Assembly (NCBI GenBank): GCA_012837925.1
Contig: DUQE01000008.1
Coordinates: 1 to 34,099, forward strand
Direction: 5' to 3'
Origin: Bacillota bacterium
Lineage (GTDB): Bacteria; Bacillota; Limnochordia; Darwinibacteriales; Darwinibacteriaceae
Length of the DNA: 34,099 bases
This document shows positions 23,411-31,388 of this stretch, one piece after another; positions within the stretch are counted from its first letter, which is position 1; every line of letters begins with the position of its first letter. A model generated the notes under the pieces. That model saw only the letters and a list, made by a program, of their open reading frames with translations. It had not been told where the DNA came from and made no database searches. Both the position numbers and the translations under genes were made by a program.

Positions 23411-24481
23411 ATGAGCACGCTCAAGGACGTAGCTGAGCACGCAGGAGTGTCAATATCAACAGCCTCACGGGTCATTAACGGCAAGGAATATGTCTCGGAA
23501 GAGACTCGCCAAAAAGTGGCCCAAGCCATTCGCGAACTCGATTATCAACCGAATCTGATTGCCCAAAGCCTCGTCAAAGGACGCGAAACCAGGCAGCTTG
23601 GGCTTTTGGTGTACGACATTTCCAACTCCTACTTTGCCGAAATCACCATGGCCTTCGAAGCCATAGCCTACCAACATGATTACACGGTAATCTTATGCAA
23701 CACAGCGGAAGGCACCAGAACATTAAAATATCTGGACATGTTTATCCAGAGGCAAATTGATGGTGTAGCCCTCATTGGCTCACCCTTGGGTCAAGAAGAG
23801 ATCCGTCGCCTGCAGATACTGCTCCAGCGCGGCGTTCCCGTTGTGATGGCCAGAGAAAAGGGATGGTTTGCCAACCCCTTAGCCGACATTCTCGGCAATC
23901 AGTCAGGAATTGTGGAGTTCGACACTGTGGAAGGGTGTCGCATGGCCATCGACTACCTCGTCTCTCGTGGCCACAGACGCATTGGTGGGCTATTCACTGT
24001 AGAACGAAATTGCCTCTGGGATGACCCGAGAGCCCGGGGATTCCGACAGGCCCTCGAAGACAACGGCATCGAAATCGATGACAATCTCATTATCTCCGAC
24101 TTGAAGACAAGCCAAGCAGGAGGATTCTTGGGAATGGGCCAGCTTTTGCAGCAAAGCAGGGACTGCACAGCCGTCTTTGCTTACAACGACGTGATCGCCA
24201 TCGGTGCTTTAGCTCAATGCCGAGAACAGGGCATTCGCGTACCCGACGATCTTTCCATTGTGAGCATGGACGATACCGAAGACAGCCTATACACGAACCC
24301 TCCCCTCACCTCGGTCAGGATTCCCAGGCGAGAACAGGGCGAGTTCATGGCTGAATACTTGCTGGCAAGAATTCGAGGGAAAACTCCCCCATCATGCTAC
24401 TCACTTCCGGTATATCTAGCCTTACGCCAGAGTGTCGGGAACGTTCCCAGCAAAAACGTTCTAACCAAAAACGTTCCATAA
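23411..24481 (+). CDS. LacI family transcriptional regulator of the beta-galactoside operon
   Basis: The 356-residue regulator has a canonical LacI DNA-binding domain: TLKDVAEHAGVSISTASRVI (3-22), then the hinge LDYQPNLIAQSL with the Pro-Asn and Ala-Leu residues that insert into the minor groove. The sugar-binding core follows (VEGCRMAIDYLVSRGHRRIGG, FAYNDVIAIGALAQC, DLSIVSMDD). The C-terminus ends in an odd five-residue repeat (NVPSK, NVLTK, NVP) encoded by a 15-bp DNA repeat carrying operator-like palindromes. GAAGGTGA precedes the ATG. It is first of five genes with the GH2 enzyme and transporter. Confidence 0.93.
   Translation: MSTLKDVAEHAGVSISTASRVINGKEYVSEETRQKVAQAIRELDYQPNLIAQSLVKGRETRQLGLLVYDISNSYFAEITMAFEAIAYQHDYTVILCNTAEGTRTLKYLDMFIQRQIDGVALIGSPLGQEEIRRLQILLQRGVPVVMAREKGWFANPLADILGNQSGIVEFDTVEGCRMAIDYLVSRGHRRIGGLFTVERNCLWDDPRARGFRQALEDNGIEIDDNLIISDLKTSQAGGFLGMGQLLQQSRDCTAVFAYNDVIAIGALAQCREQGIRVPDDLSIVSMDDTEDSLYTNPPLTSVRIPRREQGEFMAEYLLARIRGKTPPSCYSLPVYLALRQSVGNVPSKNVLTKNVP
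24437..24480. promoter_or_regulatory. Three operator-like palindromes in a 15-bp tandem repeat
   Basis: AACGTT cores at 24440-24445, 24455-24460 and 24470-24475 are spaced exactly 15 bases apart. The first is part of a perfect 12-bp palindrome, GGGAACGTTCCC. They lie inside the last codons of the lacI gene, immediately upstream of the GH2 ribosome binding site. CG-centred palindromes are the usual LacI-family targets, so these are candidate operators for the GH2 gene. Confidence 0.5.
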
Positions 24482-24510
24482 CCATAACCACAATCAAAGG
24501 AGGGTTTACA

Positions 24511-26769
24511 TTGCGCCAAGTCACGAAACTAAGTCATGGGTGGTTGTTCAAGGAAGACTTCTCCGACAAGTACCTAACCATGCGGAAAAGTGAAGACTTC
24601 CGAGGGGATTCCTTCAAAGAAGTCAGTCTCCCCCACATGACCCGGGAGATCCCCTACAACTACTTTGACGAAAAAATGTACCAATTTATCTCCACCTACG
24701 CGCATCAACTCGACATTACCGAACACCATCGTGGAAAGAGAGTGTTTGTAGACTTCGAAGGTGTCATGGGCTACGCCGAAGTTTTCCTCAATGGCGAACT
24801 GCTCCATACACACAAGGGTGGCTACACTCCCTTTGCCGTTGAACTAACCACCTACCTCAACTTCGCAGGAGAAAATCTCCTCGTCGTCAAGGCCGATTCC
24901 ACAGAGCGAGACGACATACCGCCCTTTGGCAATGTCATCGACTATCTCTGTTATGGGGGAATCTACCGTGACGTCCACCTGCGCGTTGTAGAACCTACCT
25001 ACATCGACAATCTCTTCGCGCGGCCAAAGGTCAACCTCAATGGTCCCTCAAGCCTTGAGACCACGGTTTTTGTGAATAACGCAGCGCCTCAAAGCGTGAA
25101 TGCACAGGTCAAACTGAAGCTGTCCTACCAGGGTGAAACCGTTGCTACCAAAGAAACCACCGCGACCATCGACGCGGCCCAAGAAACCAAGGTGGAAGTC
25201 GCCATCCATGAACTCAAGAACATCAAACTCTGGGATATCGATGTTCCTAACCTCTATCAACTCGAAGCTACCCTGAAGATCAACGGCGAAGTACAAGACA
25301 TCTACCACACCAGGATCGGCTTTCGAGAAGCCATTTTCAAGCCCGAAGGTTTCTTCCTCAATGGACGGAAACTGCACATCCGTGGCTTAAACCGACATCA
25401 ATCCTATCCCTACGTGGGTTATGCCATGCCAGAGCGGGTACAAAAACGAGATGCCGACATCTTGAAATATGAGCTGCGCCTCAACCTCGTCCGCACCTCA
25501 CACTACCCGCAGTCGATTCACTTTTTGGATCGCTGCGACGAAATCGGCCTTTTAGTCTTTGAAGAGATTCCCGGATGGCAGCACATTGGAGGTGCTGAGT
25601 GGAAAGAAGTCTCCTACAACGATGTAAGGGCCATGATTACACGCGACTGGAACCACCCCTCCATCATCCTTTGGGGTGTGCGCATCAACGAATCGCCCGA
25701 CGATCATGATTTCTTCCTAGAGACAAATCGGATTGCCAGGGAACTCGACCCAACAAGACAGACCGGAGGCGTGCGCTGCCACAGACTCAGTGAGTTCTTA
25801 GAAGACGTCTTCACCGTCAACGACTTTAGCCATAGTGGCGGCGAGATCATCTTAGATACCCAAAAGAGCTGGACTGGACTTGATCATCAAGTGCCATACA
25901 TGGTAACCGAATTCAACGGCCACATGTTCCCCACCAAGCGTTTTGATCAGGAAGAGCGCCTCATGGAACATGCTCTCCGTCATGTAAGAGTGCAGGACAA
26001 AGCAGCCAAGACCGATGAAATCCACGGTTCTATTGGCTGGTGCGCCTTCGACTACAACACGCACTTCGAGTTTGGAGCCGGCGATCGCATCTGCTACCAC
26101 GGAGTCATGGACATGTTCAGGATTCCCAAATTTGCCGCCTATGTGTATAGCAGTCAGGTCAGTCCTAAAGAAGACCCCGTCCTCGAACCAGTCACCTTGT
26201 GGGCTCGAGGAGAGCGCAGTATTGGCGGTGTCTTGCCACTTGTGATCCTCACCAACTGTGACCATGTTGATATTCGCCTCGCAGGACAGGACTTCGGTCG
26301 TTTCTACCCTGCCCGCGAGAAATTCCCCGGGCTGGAGTATCCCCCGATTGTCATCGATCACATTCCCGAGACGGGCGAATGGGGTTCCACCTGGTTTGAC
26401 GGCGAATTCATTGGTTACCACGAGGGGAAAGAAGTTGTCCGCAAACGCTTCATCAAGAACCCCGTCGCTGCAGAGCTCACGATCAAAGCGGATGACACCC
26501 AGATCTACGCCGATGGTCAAGATGCCACCCGAGTCGTCTTTCAAGCGGTGGATCAGGTGGGAAATCCCCTGCCGTACCTGGCCGACTTCATTAAGATTGA
26601 GCTCACGGGTCCAGGCGAAATCATCGGACCAAGCGAGGTTGCCCTCATCGGTGGCTGCGTAGCGACTTGGGTCAAGTCCACAAGAGAGCCCGGAACAATT
26701 ACAATACGTGCCAACTCAACCAGACTGACCAGCGAAACCATCCGGATTGAGTCAACAAGGCATGTCTAA
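24511..26769 (+). CDS. GH2 family beta-galactosidase
   Basis: The 752-residue enzyme has the GH2 order: a sugar-binding jelly-roll domain (about 10-180, with FEGVMGYAEVFLNGELLHTH), an immunoglobulin-like domain (about 185-290), the catalytic TIM barrel (about 290-590) and a C-terminal Ig-like part. The acid/base is Glu394 in WGVRINES and the nucleophile Glu467 in MVTEFNG; KLHIRGLNRHQSYP and LNLVRTSHYP are classic GH2 phrases. No signal peptide, so it is cytoplasmic and acts on imported sugar. The start is a TTG at 24511 with AAAGGAGG 7 bases upstream; the frame is open back into lacI but without another good site. Other GH2 activities, such as beta-glucuronidase, are less likely. Confidence 0.88.
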   Translation: MRQVTKLSHGWLFKEDFSDKYLTMRKSEDFRGDSFKEVSLPHMTREIPYNYFDEKMYQFISTYAHQLDITEHHRGKRVFVDFEGVMGYAEVFLNGELLHTHKGGYTPFAVELTTYLNFAGENLLVVKADSTERDDIPPFGNVIDYLCYGGIYRDVHLRVVEPTYIDNLFARPKVNLNGPSSLETTVFVNNAAPQSVNAQVKLKLSYQGETVATKETTATIDAAQETKVEVAIHELKNIKLWDIDVPNLYQLEATLKINGEVQDIYHTRIGFREAIFKPEGFFLNGRKLHIRGLNRHQSYPYVGYAMPERVQKRDADILKYELRLNLVRTSHYPQSIHFLDRCDEIGLLVFEEIPGWQHIGGAEWKEVSYNDVRAMITRDWNHPSIILWGVRINESPDDHDFFLETNRIARELDPTRQTGGVRCHRLSEFLEDVFTVNDFSHSGGEIILDTQKSWTGLDHQVPYMVTEFNGHMFPTKRFDQEERLMEHALRHVRVQDKAAKTDEIHGSIGWCAFDYNTHFEFGAGDRICYHGVMDMFRIPKFAAYVYSSQVSPKEDPVLEPVTLWARGERSIGGVLPLVILTNCDHVDIRLAGQDFGRFYPAREKFPGLEYPPIVIDHIPETGEWGSTWFDGEFIGYHEGKEVVRKRFIKNPVAAELTIKADDTQIYADGQDATRVVFQAVDQVGNPLPYLADFIKIELTGPGEIIGPSEVALIGGCVATWVKSTREPGTITIRANSTRLTSETIRIESTRHV

Positions 26770-26872
26770 TTGTGCAAAACGATACGATTTAGGAGGGGGG
26801 TATCCCTACAAGGAACGTCGGAAGAACGCAAGATAGGCTTGTCAACATTATGAAAGAGGAGGATTTTGTACG

Positions 26873-28144
26873 ATGAGAAAGAGACTGTCACTTTTGCTTG
26901 TGTGTGTTCTTGCTTTTGGTTTACTAGGTAGCAGTGTAGCTCTGGCCAACAAGACGGTCACCGTTTGGGCCTGGGATCCTGCATTCAACCTGTACGCTAT
27001 GGAAGAAGCAGCAAAGATCTACAACAGAACTGCCCCAGACGTCACAATCGAGATCATTGAGACCCCCTGGGATGACATCCAAACAAGGTTGACCACCGCC
27101 GTGATGGCCGGTCAGACCAATTCGCTTCCTGACATCATGCTCATCCAGGACAACGCTCTCATGAAGAACGTTATTGACTTTCCTGGAACCTTCGCCGATC
27201 TCACCAACAGTGGCATTGATTTCAATCTCTTTGCCGACTTTAAGGTGGGCCTAACCTCGGTTGACGGAAAGAACTACGCTGTTCCATTTGACAACGGTGC
27301 TGCCATTTCCGCACTGCGCGTCGACGTTCTCGAACAGGCCGGCTTCACCCTGGCCGACTTCACCGACATTACCTGGTCTGATTTCATTGCCAAAGGTAAA
27401 GTCGTCCTCGAGAAGACCGGTAAACCCTTGCTCTCCATCGTTGCAGAGAGTCCTGACCTTGTGATGATGTGCCTGCAAAGTGCCGGAACCTGGCTATTTG
27501 ACGAAGACGGAGAGGTCTTCCTAGCCAACAACGAAGCACTCAAAGAAGTCATCCGCATCTATGTAGAACTCGCCAAGAGTGGCGTCATGGTACAAGTTAA
27601 CGATTGGGAACAGTATATTAGTTCCTTTACCCGTGGTACAGTTGCCGGAACCATGAATGGTTGCTGGATTATTGGTTCCATCGTACAGCCTGAGGACCAA
27701 AAGGGCCTCTGGGGTGTCACGAACATTCCTCGTCTAGAAACCGTTCCTAACGCAACAAACTACAGTAACCAAGGTGGTTCGAGCTGGGTTGTGCGGGCTG
27801 ACTCCCCCAACCGTGACCTCGCCATCGATTTCTTGGCCAAGACATTTGCCGGTAGCGTTGAGTTGTATGAGACCATTCTACCGAGCTCCGGTGCTCTAGC
27901 CACGTACCTGCCAGCCGGTGACAGCCAGGCCTATGGTGTTCCCCACGAATACTTCGGCGGCCAGGCTATCTACGCTGACATTACCCAATATGCAGCGCTG
28001 GTTCCTCAGGTAAAATACGGAGTATACAACTATGAAGCAAGAGACGCTGTTGGTGTCGCCATTGCTAAGGTCTTAGCCGGTCTTGACATCGACTCCGCCC
28101 TGCGTGAAGCAGAAGAAACAGTGAAGTTCCTCATGGACTTCTAG
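26873..28144 (+). CDS. Sugar ABC transporter substrate-binding protein
   Basis: The 423-residue CUT1-type binding protein has a Sec signal peptide (MRKRLSLLLVCVLAFGLLG, cleavage after ALA) with no lipobox cysteine at the cleavage site. Hallmarks include VTVWAWDPAFNLYAMEEAAKI, DVTIEIIETPWDDIQTRLTTA, LPDIMLIQDN and the C-terminal IAKVLAGLDIDSALREAEE. It probably binds a beta-galactoside or related oligosaccharide that is passed to the GH2 enzyme. GAGGAGG lies 10 bases before the ATG. The 103-base gap after the GH2 gene is long enough for an extra promoter, but none is convincing. Confidence 0.92.
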   Translation: MRKRLSLLLVCVLAFGLLGSSVALANKTVTVWAWDPAFNLYAMEEAAKIYNRTAPDVTIEIIETPWDDIQTRLTTAVMAGQTNSLPDIMLIQDNALMKNVIDFPGTFADLTNSGIDFNLFADFKVGLTSVDGKNYAVPFDNGAAISALRVDVLEQAGFTLADFTDITWSDFIAKGKVVLEKTGKPLLSIVAESPDLVMMCLQSAGTWLFDEDGEVFLANNEALKEVIRIYVELAKSGVMVQVNDWEQYISSFTRGTVAGTMNGCWIIGSIVQPEDQKGLWGVTNIPRLETVPNATNYSNQGGSSWVVRADSPNRDLAIDFLAKTFAGSVELYETILPSSGALATYLPAGDSQAYGVPHEYFGGQAIYADITQYAALVPQVKYGVYNYEARDAVGVAIAKVLAGLDIDSALREAEETVKFLMDF

Positions 28145-28157
28145 GTGAAAGACAAGG

Positions 28158-28188
28158 TGCTGTGGAATGGGCCTTCCGTTCCACAGCA
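28158..28188 (+). promoter_or_regulatory. Intercistronic stem-loop between binding protein and permease
   Basis: TGCTGTGGAA (28158-28167) and TTCCACAGCA (28179-28188) form a perfect 10-bp stem with no T-run. It sits just after the binding-protein stop, the same position as the hairpin at 20454-20486 in the other sugar operon. Transcript protection or partial attenuation is the likely role. Confidence 0.75.
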
Positions 28189-28234
28189 TCTCTCAAATCA
28201 AGTATTCTACTGAGCCTAAGAAGGAGGGGCTGTC

Positions 28235-29122
28235 GTGGCCAAACCCACATCTCTTAAGCTTCACACAAAGCAGAACATTGTAGGCTGGGCCTTTGTCATT
28301 CCTGCATCAATTTTGATCTTTACCTTTTTCTTTTATCCCATTGGCAAGGCATTTCTTCTGTCGTTTCAAACCGGATTTGGGGCGAATGCGCAGTATGCTG
28401 GTTTGGTCAATTACAAACGACTCTTGTCGGATAATACCTTCAAGACTTCGTTGGTCAATGTCCTCACCTTTTTAGTACTGCAAGTACCGGTGATGTTGCT
28501 TCTGGCCTTGGCACTCGCCTATACGCTCAATGATCACAAATTGAAGTTTCGGGCACTGTTTCGCACAGCCCTCTTCTTACCCTGTGCGACCTCTCTTGTG
28601 TCCTATTCCATTGTCTTTCGGTCGCTTTTTGCCCTTGACGGTTTCATGAATGCCCTGTTACTCAATTTGAACGTAATCCAAAGCCCCATCAACTGGTTAG
28701 CCAATCCTTGGACGGCCAAGCTCGTGATCATGTTGGCCCTGACCTGGCGCTGGACCGGGTATAATATGATCTTCTTCCTCTCTGCTTTGCAGAACATCGA
28801 CCGTTCCATTTTCGAAGCAGCCATCATTGACGGAGCCAATGGTTTCAACCGTTTCTTCAAGATCACAATTCCCATGCTCAAACCCATCATCTTGCTCACA
28901 GCGATTATGTCGACGAACGGAACACTCCAGCTCTTTGACGAGACGGTGAATATCACCAATGGTGGACCAACCAATGCAACGCTGTCGATTTCCCAGTACA
29001 TTTACCGCCTATCGTTCCAATACTCGCCCCGCTTCCCCTATGCGGCGGCCATGTCCTTTGTGGTGTTTGTCCTGGTTGGCATCTTATCGGCGATGCAAAT
29101 GAGGGTAGGTGACAAGCGATGA
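28235..29122 (+). CDS. Sugar ABC transporter permease, MalF type
   Basis: The 295-residue CUT1 permease has six membrane segments and the ATPase-docking EAA loop RSIFEAAIIDGANGFNRFFK then TIPMLKP. The GTG start has AAGGAGG 8 bases upstream. Its TGA stop overlaps the next gene start by 4 bases (ATGA), showing coupled translation of the two permeases. Confidence 0.93.
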   Translation: MAKPTSLKLHTKQNIVGWAFVIPASILIFTFFFYPIGKAFLLSFQTGFGANAQYAGLVNYKRLLSDNTFKTSLVNVLTFLVLQVPVMLLLALALAYTLNDHKLKFRALFRTALFLPCATSLVSYSIVFRSLFALDGFMNALLLNLNVIQSPINWLANPWTAKLVIMLALTWRWTGYNMIFFLSALQNIDRSIFEAAIIDGANGFNRFFKITIPMLKPIILLTAIMSTNGTLQLFDETVNITNGGPTNATLSISQYIYRLSFQYSPRFPYAAAMSFVVFVLVGILSAMQMRVGDKR

Positions 29123-29931
29123 CCAGATACAAGATCGGTACGTTCCTAAAGTACCTCTTCCTGACCATAGCGGCTTTTGTTTCGGTGTTTCCACTGCTCT
29201 GGATGTTTATCTCCGCGACAAACTCCAGTATCGATGTGTTAGGCGGCCGGCTACTTCCCGGATCGCATTTGGTAACCAACTTTCAAAACCTCACAGCGCG
29301 GGCCAATATCCCCCAAGCGATGTGGAACTCCTTCCGCAATGCCGCAGTATCGACAATTGCGAGCTTGATTGTCTGTTCGGTTGCTGGCTACGGTTTTGAG
29401 ATCTACCACGATCGAGGGAAGGATCTACTGATGCGGATTCTACTCTTGTCGATGATGATTCCCTTCGCGGCGATCATGATTCCATTGTTCATGATGGTGG
29501 GGAACTTCAATCTGCTCAGCACTACGACGGCCTTTGTCCTTCCTTCTGTGGCCACGGGATTCTTGATTTTCCTGTTTAGGCAGAGTGCCCGTTACTTCCC
29601 CTATGAGCTGATTGAGGCCTCACGCCTGGATGGTCTCAGTGAGCTGGGCATCTTTATCCGGATGTATGTACCGGTTATGCGCTCGACCTATGCCACGGCA
29701 GCCATTATCACCTTTATGGCGGGCTGGAACAGTTACCTCTGGCCTTTGATCATCATGCAGAATGCGGACAGCCGCACGATGCCCCTGGTACTCTCTAACC
29801 TGATCGCTGGCTACGTCACAGATTACGGTCTCTTGATGCTGGCTGTTTCCATCAGTGTTCTGCCCACGATCGCGATCTTTCTCCTGCTCCAAAAGAGCTT
29901 TGCGGAAGGTATTATCGCTTCGGCACGCTAA
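29119..29931 (+). CDS. Sugar ABC transporter permease, MalG type
   Basis: The 270-residue CUT1 permease has six membrane segments and an EAA-type loop YELIEASRLDGLSELGIF then VPVMRS. The C-terminus (LQKSFAEGIIASA) is typical for this subunit. It is the last gene of the operon. No ATP-binding subunit is encoded here or in the other sugar operon, as is common for CUT1 systems that share one MsmK/UgpC-type ATPase. Confidence 0.92.
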   Translation: MTRYKIGTFLKYLFLTIAAFVSVFPLLWMFISATNSSIDVLGGRLLPGSHLVTNFQNLTARANIPQAMWNSFRNAAVSTIASLIVCSVAGYGFEIYHDRGKDLLMRILLLSMMIPFAAIMIPLFMMVGNFNLLSTTTAFVLPSVATGFLIFLFRQSARYFPYELIEASRLDGLSELGIFIRMYVPVMRSTYATAAIITFMAGWNSYLWPLIIMQNADSRTMPLVLSNLIAGYVTDYGLLMLAVSISVLPTIAIFLLLQKSFAEGIIASAR

Positions 29932-29967
29932 GGAAACAAGAATCACGAATAGAGGCTTGAAAACACG

Positions 29968-30013
29968 AACACACCTTCTTTGGTCCTTTGGGATCGAAAA
30001 AGGTGTGTTTTGC
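29968..30013 (+). terminator. Terminator of the beta-galactoside operon
   Basis: AACACACCTT (29968-29977) pairs with AAGGTGTGTT (30000-30009), and a TT-rich end follows. The loop is 22 bases and may fold further. It lies about 37 bases after the last permease stop. Confidence 0.75.
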
Positions 30014-30129
30014 CACGTTAAGCTTGTTGTTCCAGTTGTATTATCTTCTTTTTTAGGTTGGTACCGCGGAGTGGGTTGTGTACCGTAAGATACTTTAGAC
30101 TCTCGGTAACGTTCTTCCGCATCATGCTT

Positions 30130-30543
30130 CTAGCGCGTCTGCCGATCCTGTATGCTGGGCTCCTTGCCGGCTGACTGTTCATAACGCCCAGCATTAAAGC
30201 TTAGAAGTGAAACCATATACTGGTTGAGACTTACCCCTTCGAGCTCTGCTTGTTCTGAAAGGATGCGATGGAGGTGTTTGGGCATACGGATTACCGTCCT
30301 GCCACTATACTGTGTCTCTTGGTACATGGCTGGTTCCGGGATGGCCTTCCCCTCTTCCCTAGCTACCTGCAACCAAAATTCTAGCACTTCTTTAAGCTCC
30401 GCATAGGCTTCATCGGGTGTTTTTCCATCGGCCAAGCAGCCCCGCAACTCAGGAACACTAGCTAGCCAACCGCCTCCGTCTTCTTCCGACAATTGACGTA
30501 ACTGTACCGAGTAGCCAAAGAACTGGTCTTTATCAAAAGTCAC
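30130..30543 (-). CDS. HicB-like antitoxin-type protein with ribbon-helix-helix domain
   Basis: The 137-residue protein has an N-terminal HicB fold (residues about 10-65: YSVQLRQLSEEDGGGWLASV, PELRGCLADGKTPDEAYAEL, then a helix) and a C-terminal ribbon-helix-helix (about 81-118: GRTVIRMPKHLHRILSEQA, SLNQYMVSLL). HicB proteins bind and neutralise HicA RNases and repress their own operon. No HicA frame lies beside it, so it is an orphan. The GTG at 30543 is favoured because GGAGG lies 7 bases upstream; the in-frame ATG at 30549 would sit too close to that site. Confidence 0.82.
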   Translation of the reverse strand: MTFDKDQFFGYSVQLRQLSEEDGGGWLASVPELRGCLADGKTPDEAYAELKEVLEFWLQVAREEGKAIPEPAMYQETQYSGRTVIRMPKHLHRILSEQAELEGVSLNQYMVSLLSFNAGRYEQSAGKEPSIQDRQTR

Positions 30544-30549
30544 GTTCAT

Positions 30550-30867
30550 TCCTCCGTTTCTCGAAGAGGTCATGCTGGCGTGTACTTCACCATCAACCGC
30601 CTGACCTGTCGCCACATAGAATCCTGATCCGGGGCCAAGCACCCAAAAGCGCCTCTTCCCGAGGATTCGCTCGGACAAGACGCCACAAGTGGCAATGATC
30701 AGCAGGTTCACCGAAAGATGTACCAGAGTAGGCAACCCTGTTGGAAACGGATGACCATGCTCAAGATTATGTGTAAACAGTTGCCACAGGTATGTGTAGT
30801 CTTTTGTTCCACCAAAGATCGTGTACCATAAAGATGGCGGAAAGAATCGGAAAACTCCGCCTCTCAC
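30550..30867 (-). pseudogene. Rhomboid-like membrane protein fragment fused in frame to the HicB gene
   Basis: The open frame continues about 106 codons upstream of HicB. It contains LWQLFTHNLEHG, then LVHLSVNLLIIA and SERILGKRRFWVLG. This order (W-x-x-FTH, HL-x-x-N, E-x-x-LG-x-x-RF) recalls the first helices of rhomboid intramembrane proteases. The catalytic GxSG and the later helices are absent, so this is probably a decayed remnant that happens to be in frame with HicB. The alternative, a real membrane-HicB fusion, is less likely because the HicB start has its own ribosome binding site. Confidence 0.4.
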
Positions 30868-30900
30868 GGTAATAGACGGCAGAAATCACTTGGCTCTCCC

Positions 30901-31368
30901 CTAAAATCTCGATTTTTCATAGGTAAATGGAATGCTCGTGCCGGCCACCACATCCTCAATCTTTTCGATGATCAGCCAGTCATCCATGTTTCCCTGGCGT
31001 TCAAAGGATAGCGCCGGCTCAACTCTTTCCACATCTCCAAACTCCACCAAACACAGGCATTTCTTCTGCCATCGTTTCCTTTGCTTGTCCGTCAGGTTCA
31101 ACTTGTCCTGATTTTCGTTGAGAATCCTGTTTATTTCGTCGCCTGTGAGTTTGACATAATTTTGGACAGCTCGTACCGTTGCTCGTGCCGATATTTGGGC
31201 TGTCCCCTTTTCCATAAAATACAGTGTTTCCCCTTCGAAGACCCTGCTATGCGGTATTTTTCGTCCGGAAGCGCCTCGCACCACCATCGTTTTGCTTCCA
31301 TTTAGGATTTTGTCCAAAACCCGTTCGCCGCTTTTTTCAGCGTTGTCACAATAAACCACATGTACCAT
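30901..31368 (-). CDS. ASCH/PUA-like domain protein, function unknown
   Basis: The 155-residue soluble protein has an N-terminal beta-rich domain (about 1-75; SGERVLDKILNGSKTMVVRG, HSRVFEGETLYFMEKG, ISARATVRAVQNY). Its layout resembles ASCH/PUA-like RNA-binding folds, although no diagnostic motif is exact. A helical stretch follows (LTDKQRKRWQKK), then CLCLVEFGDVERVEP. The ATG at 31368 is chosen because GGGAGG lies 7 bases upstream; another ATG overlaps that site. It is 20 bases after the subtilase-like gene, so the two are probably co-transcribed. Confidence 0.6.
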   Translation of the reverse strand: MVHVVYCDNAEKSGERVLDKILNGSKTMVVRGASGRKIPHSRVFEGETLYFMEKGTAQISARATVRAVQNYVKLTGDEINRILNENQDKLNLTDKQRKRWQKKCLCLVEFGDVERVEPALSFERQGNMDDWLIIEKIEDVVAGTSIPFTYEKSRF

Positions 31369-31388
31369 CTTAATGCCTCCCATTCTGG

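Noticed and set aside
25852-26544. A 230-codon frame opposite the GH2 gene.
   Set aside because: Antisense shadow of the catalytic and C-terminal part of a clear GH2 enzyme.
30055-30070. AGGTTGGTACCGCGGA resembles the T-box antiterminator motif (AGGGTGGNACCGCG).
   Set aside because: No specifier loop, no T-box terminator and no aminoacyl-tRNA or amino-acid gene follows on the plus strand; the nearest gene is on the minus strand. Most likely chance or a dead remnant.
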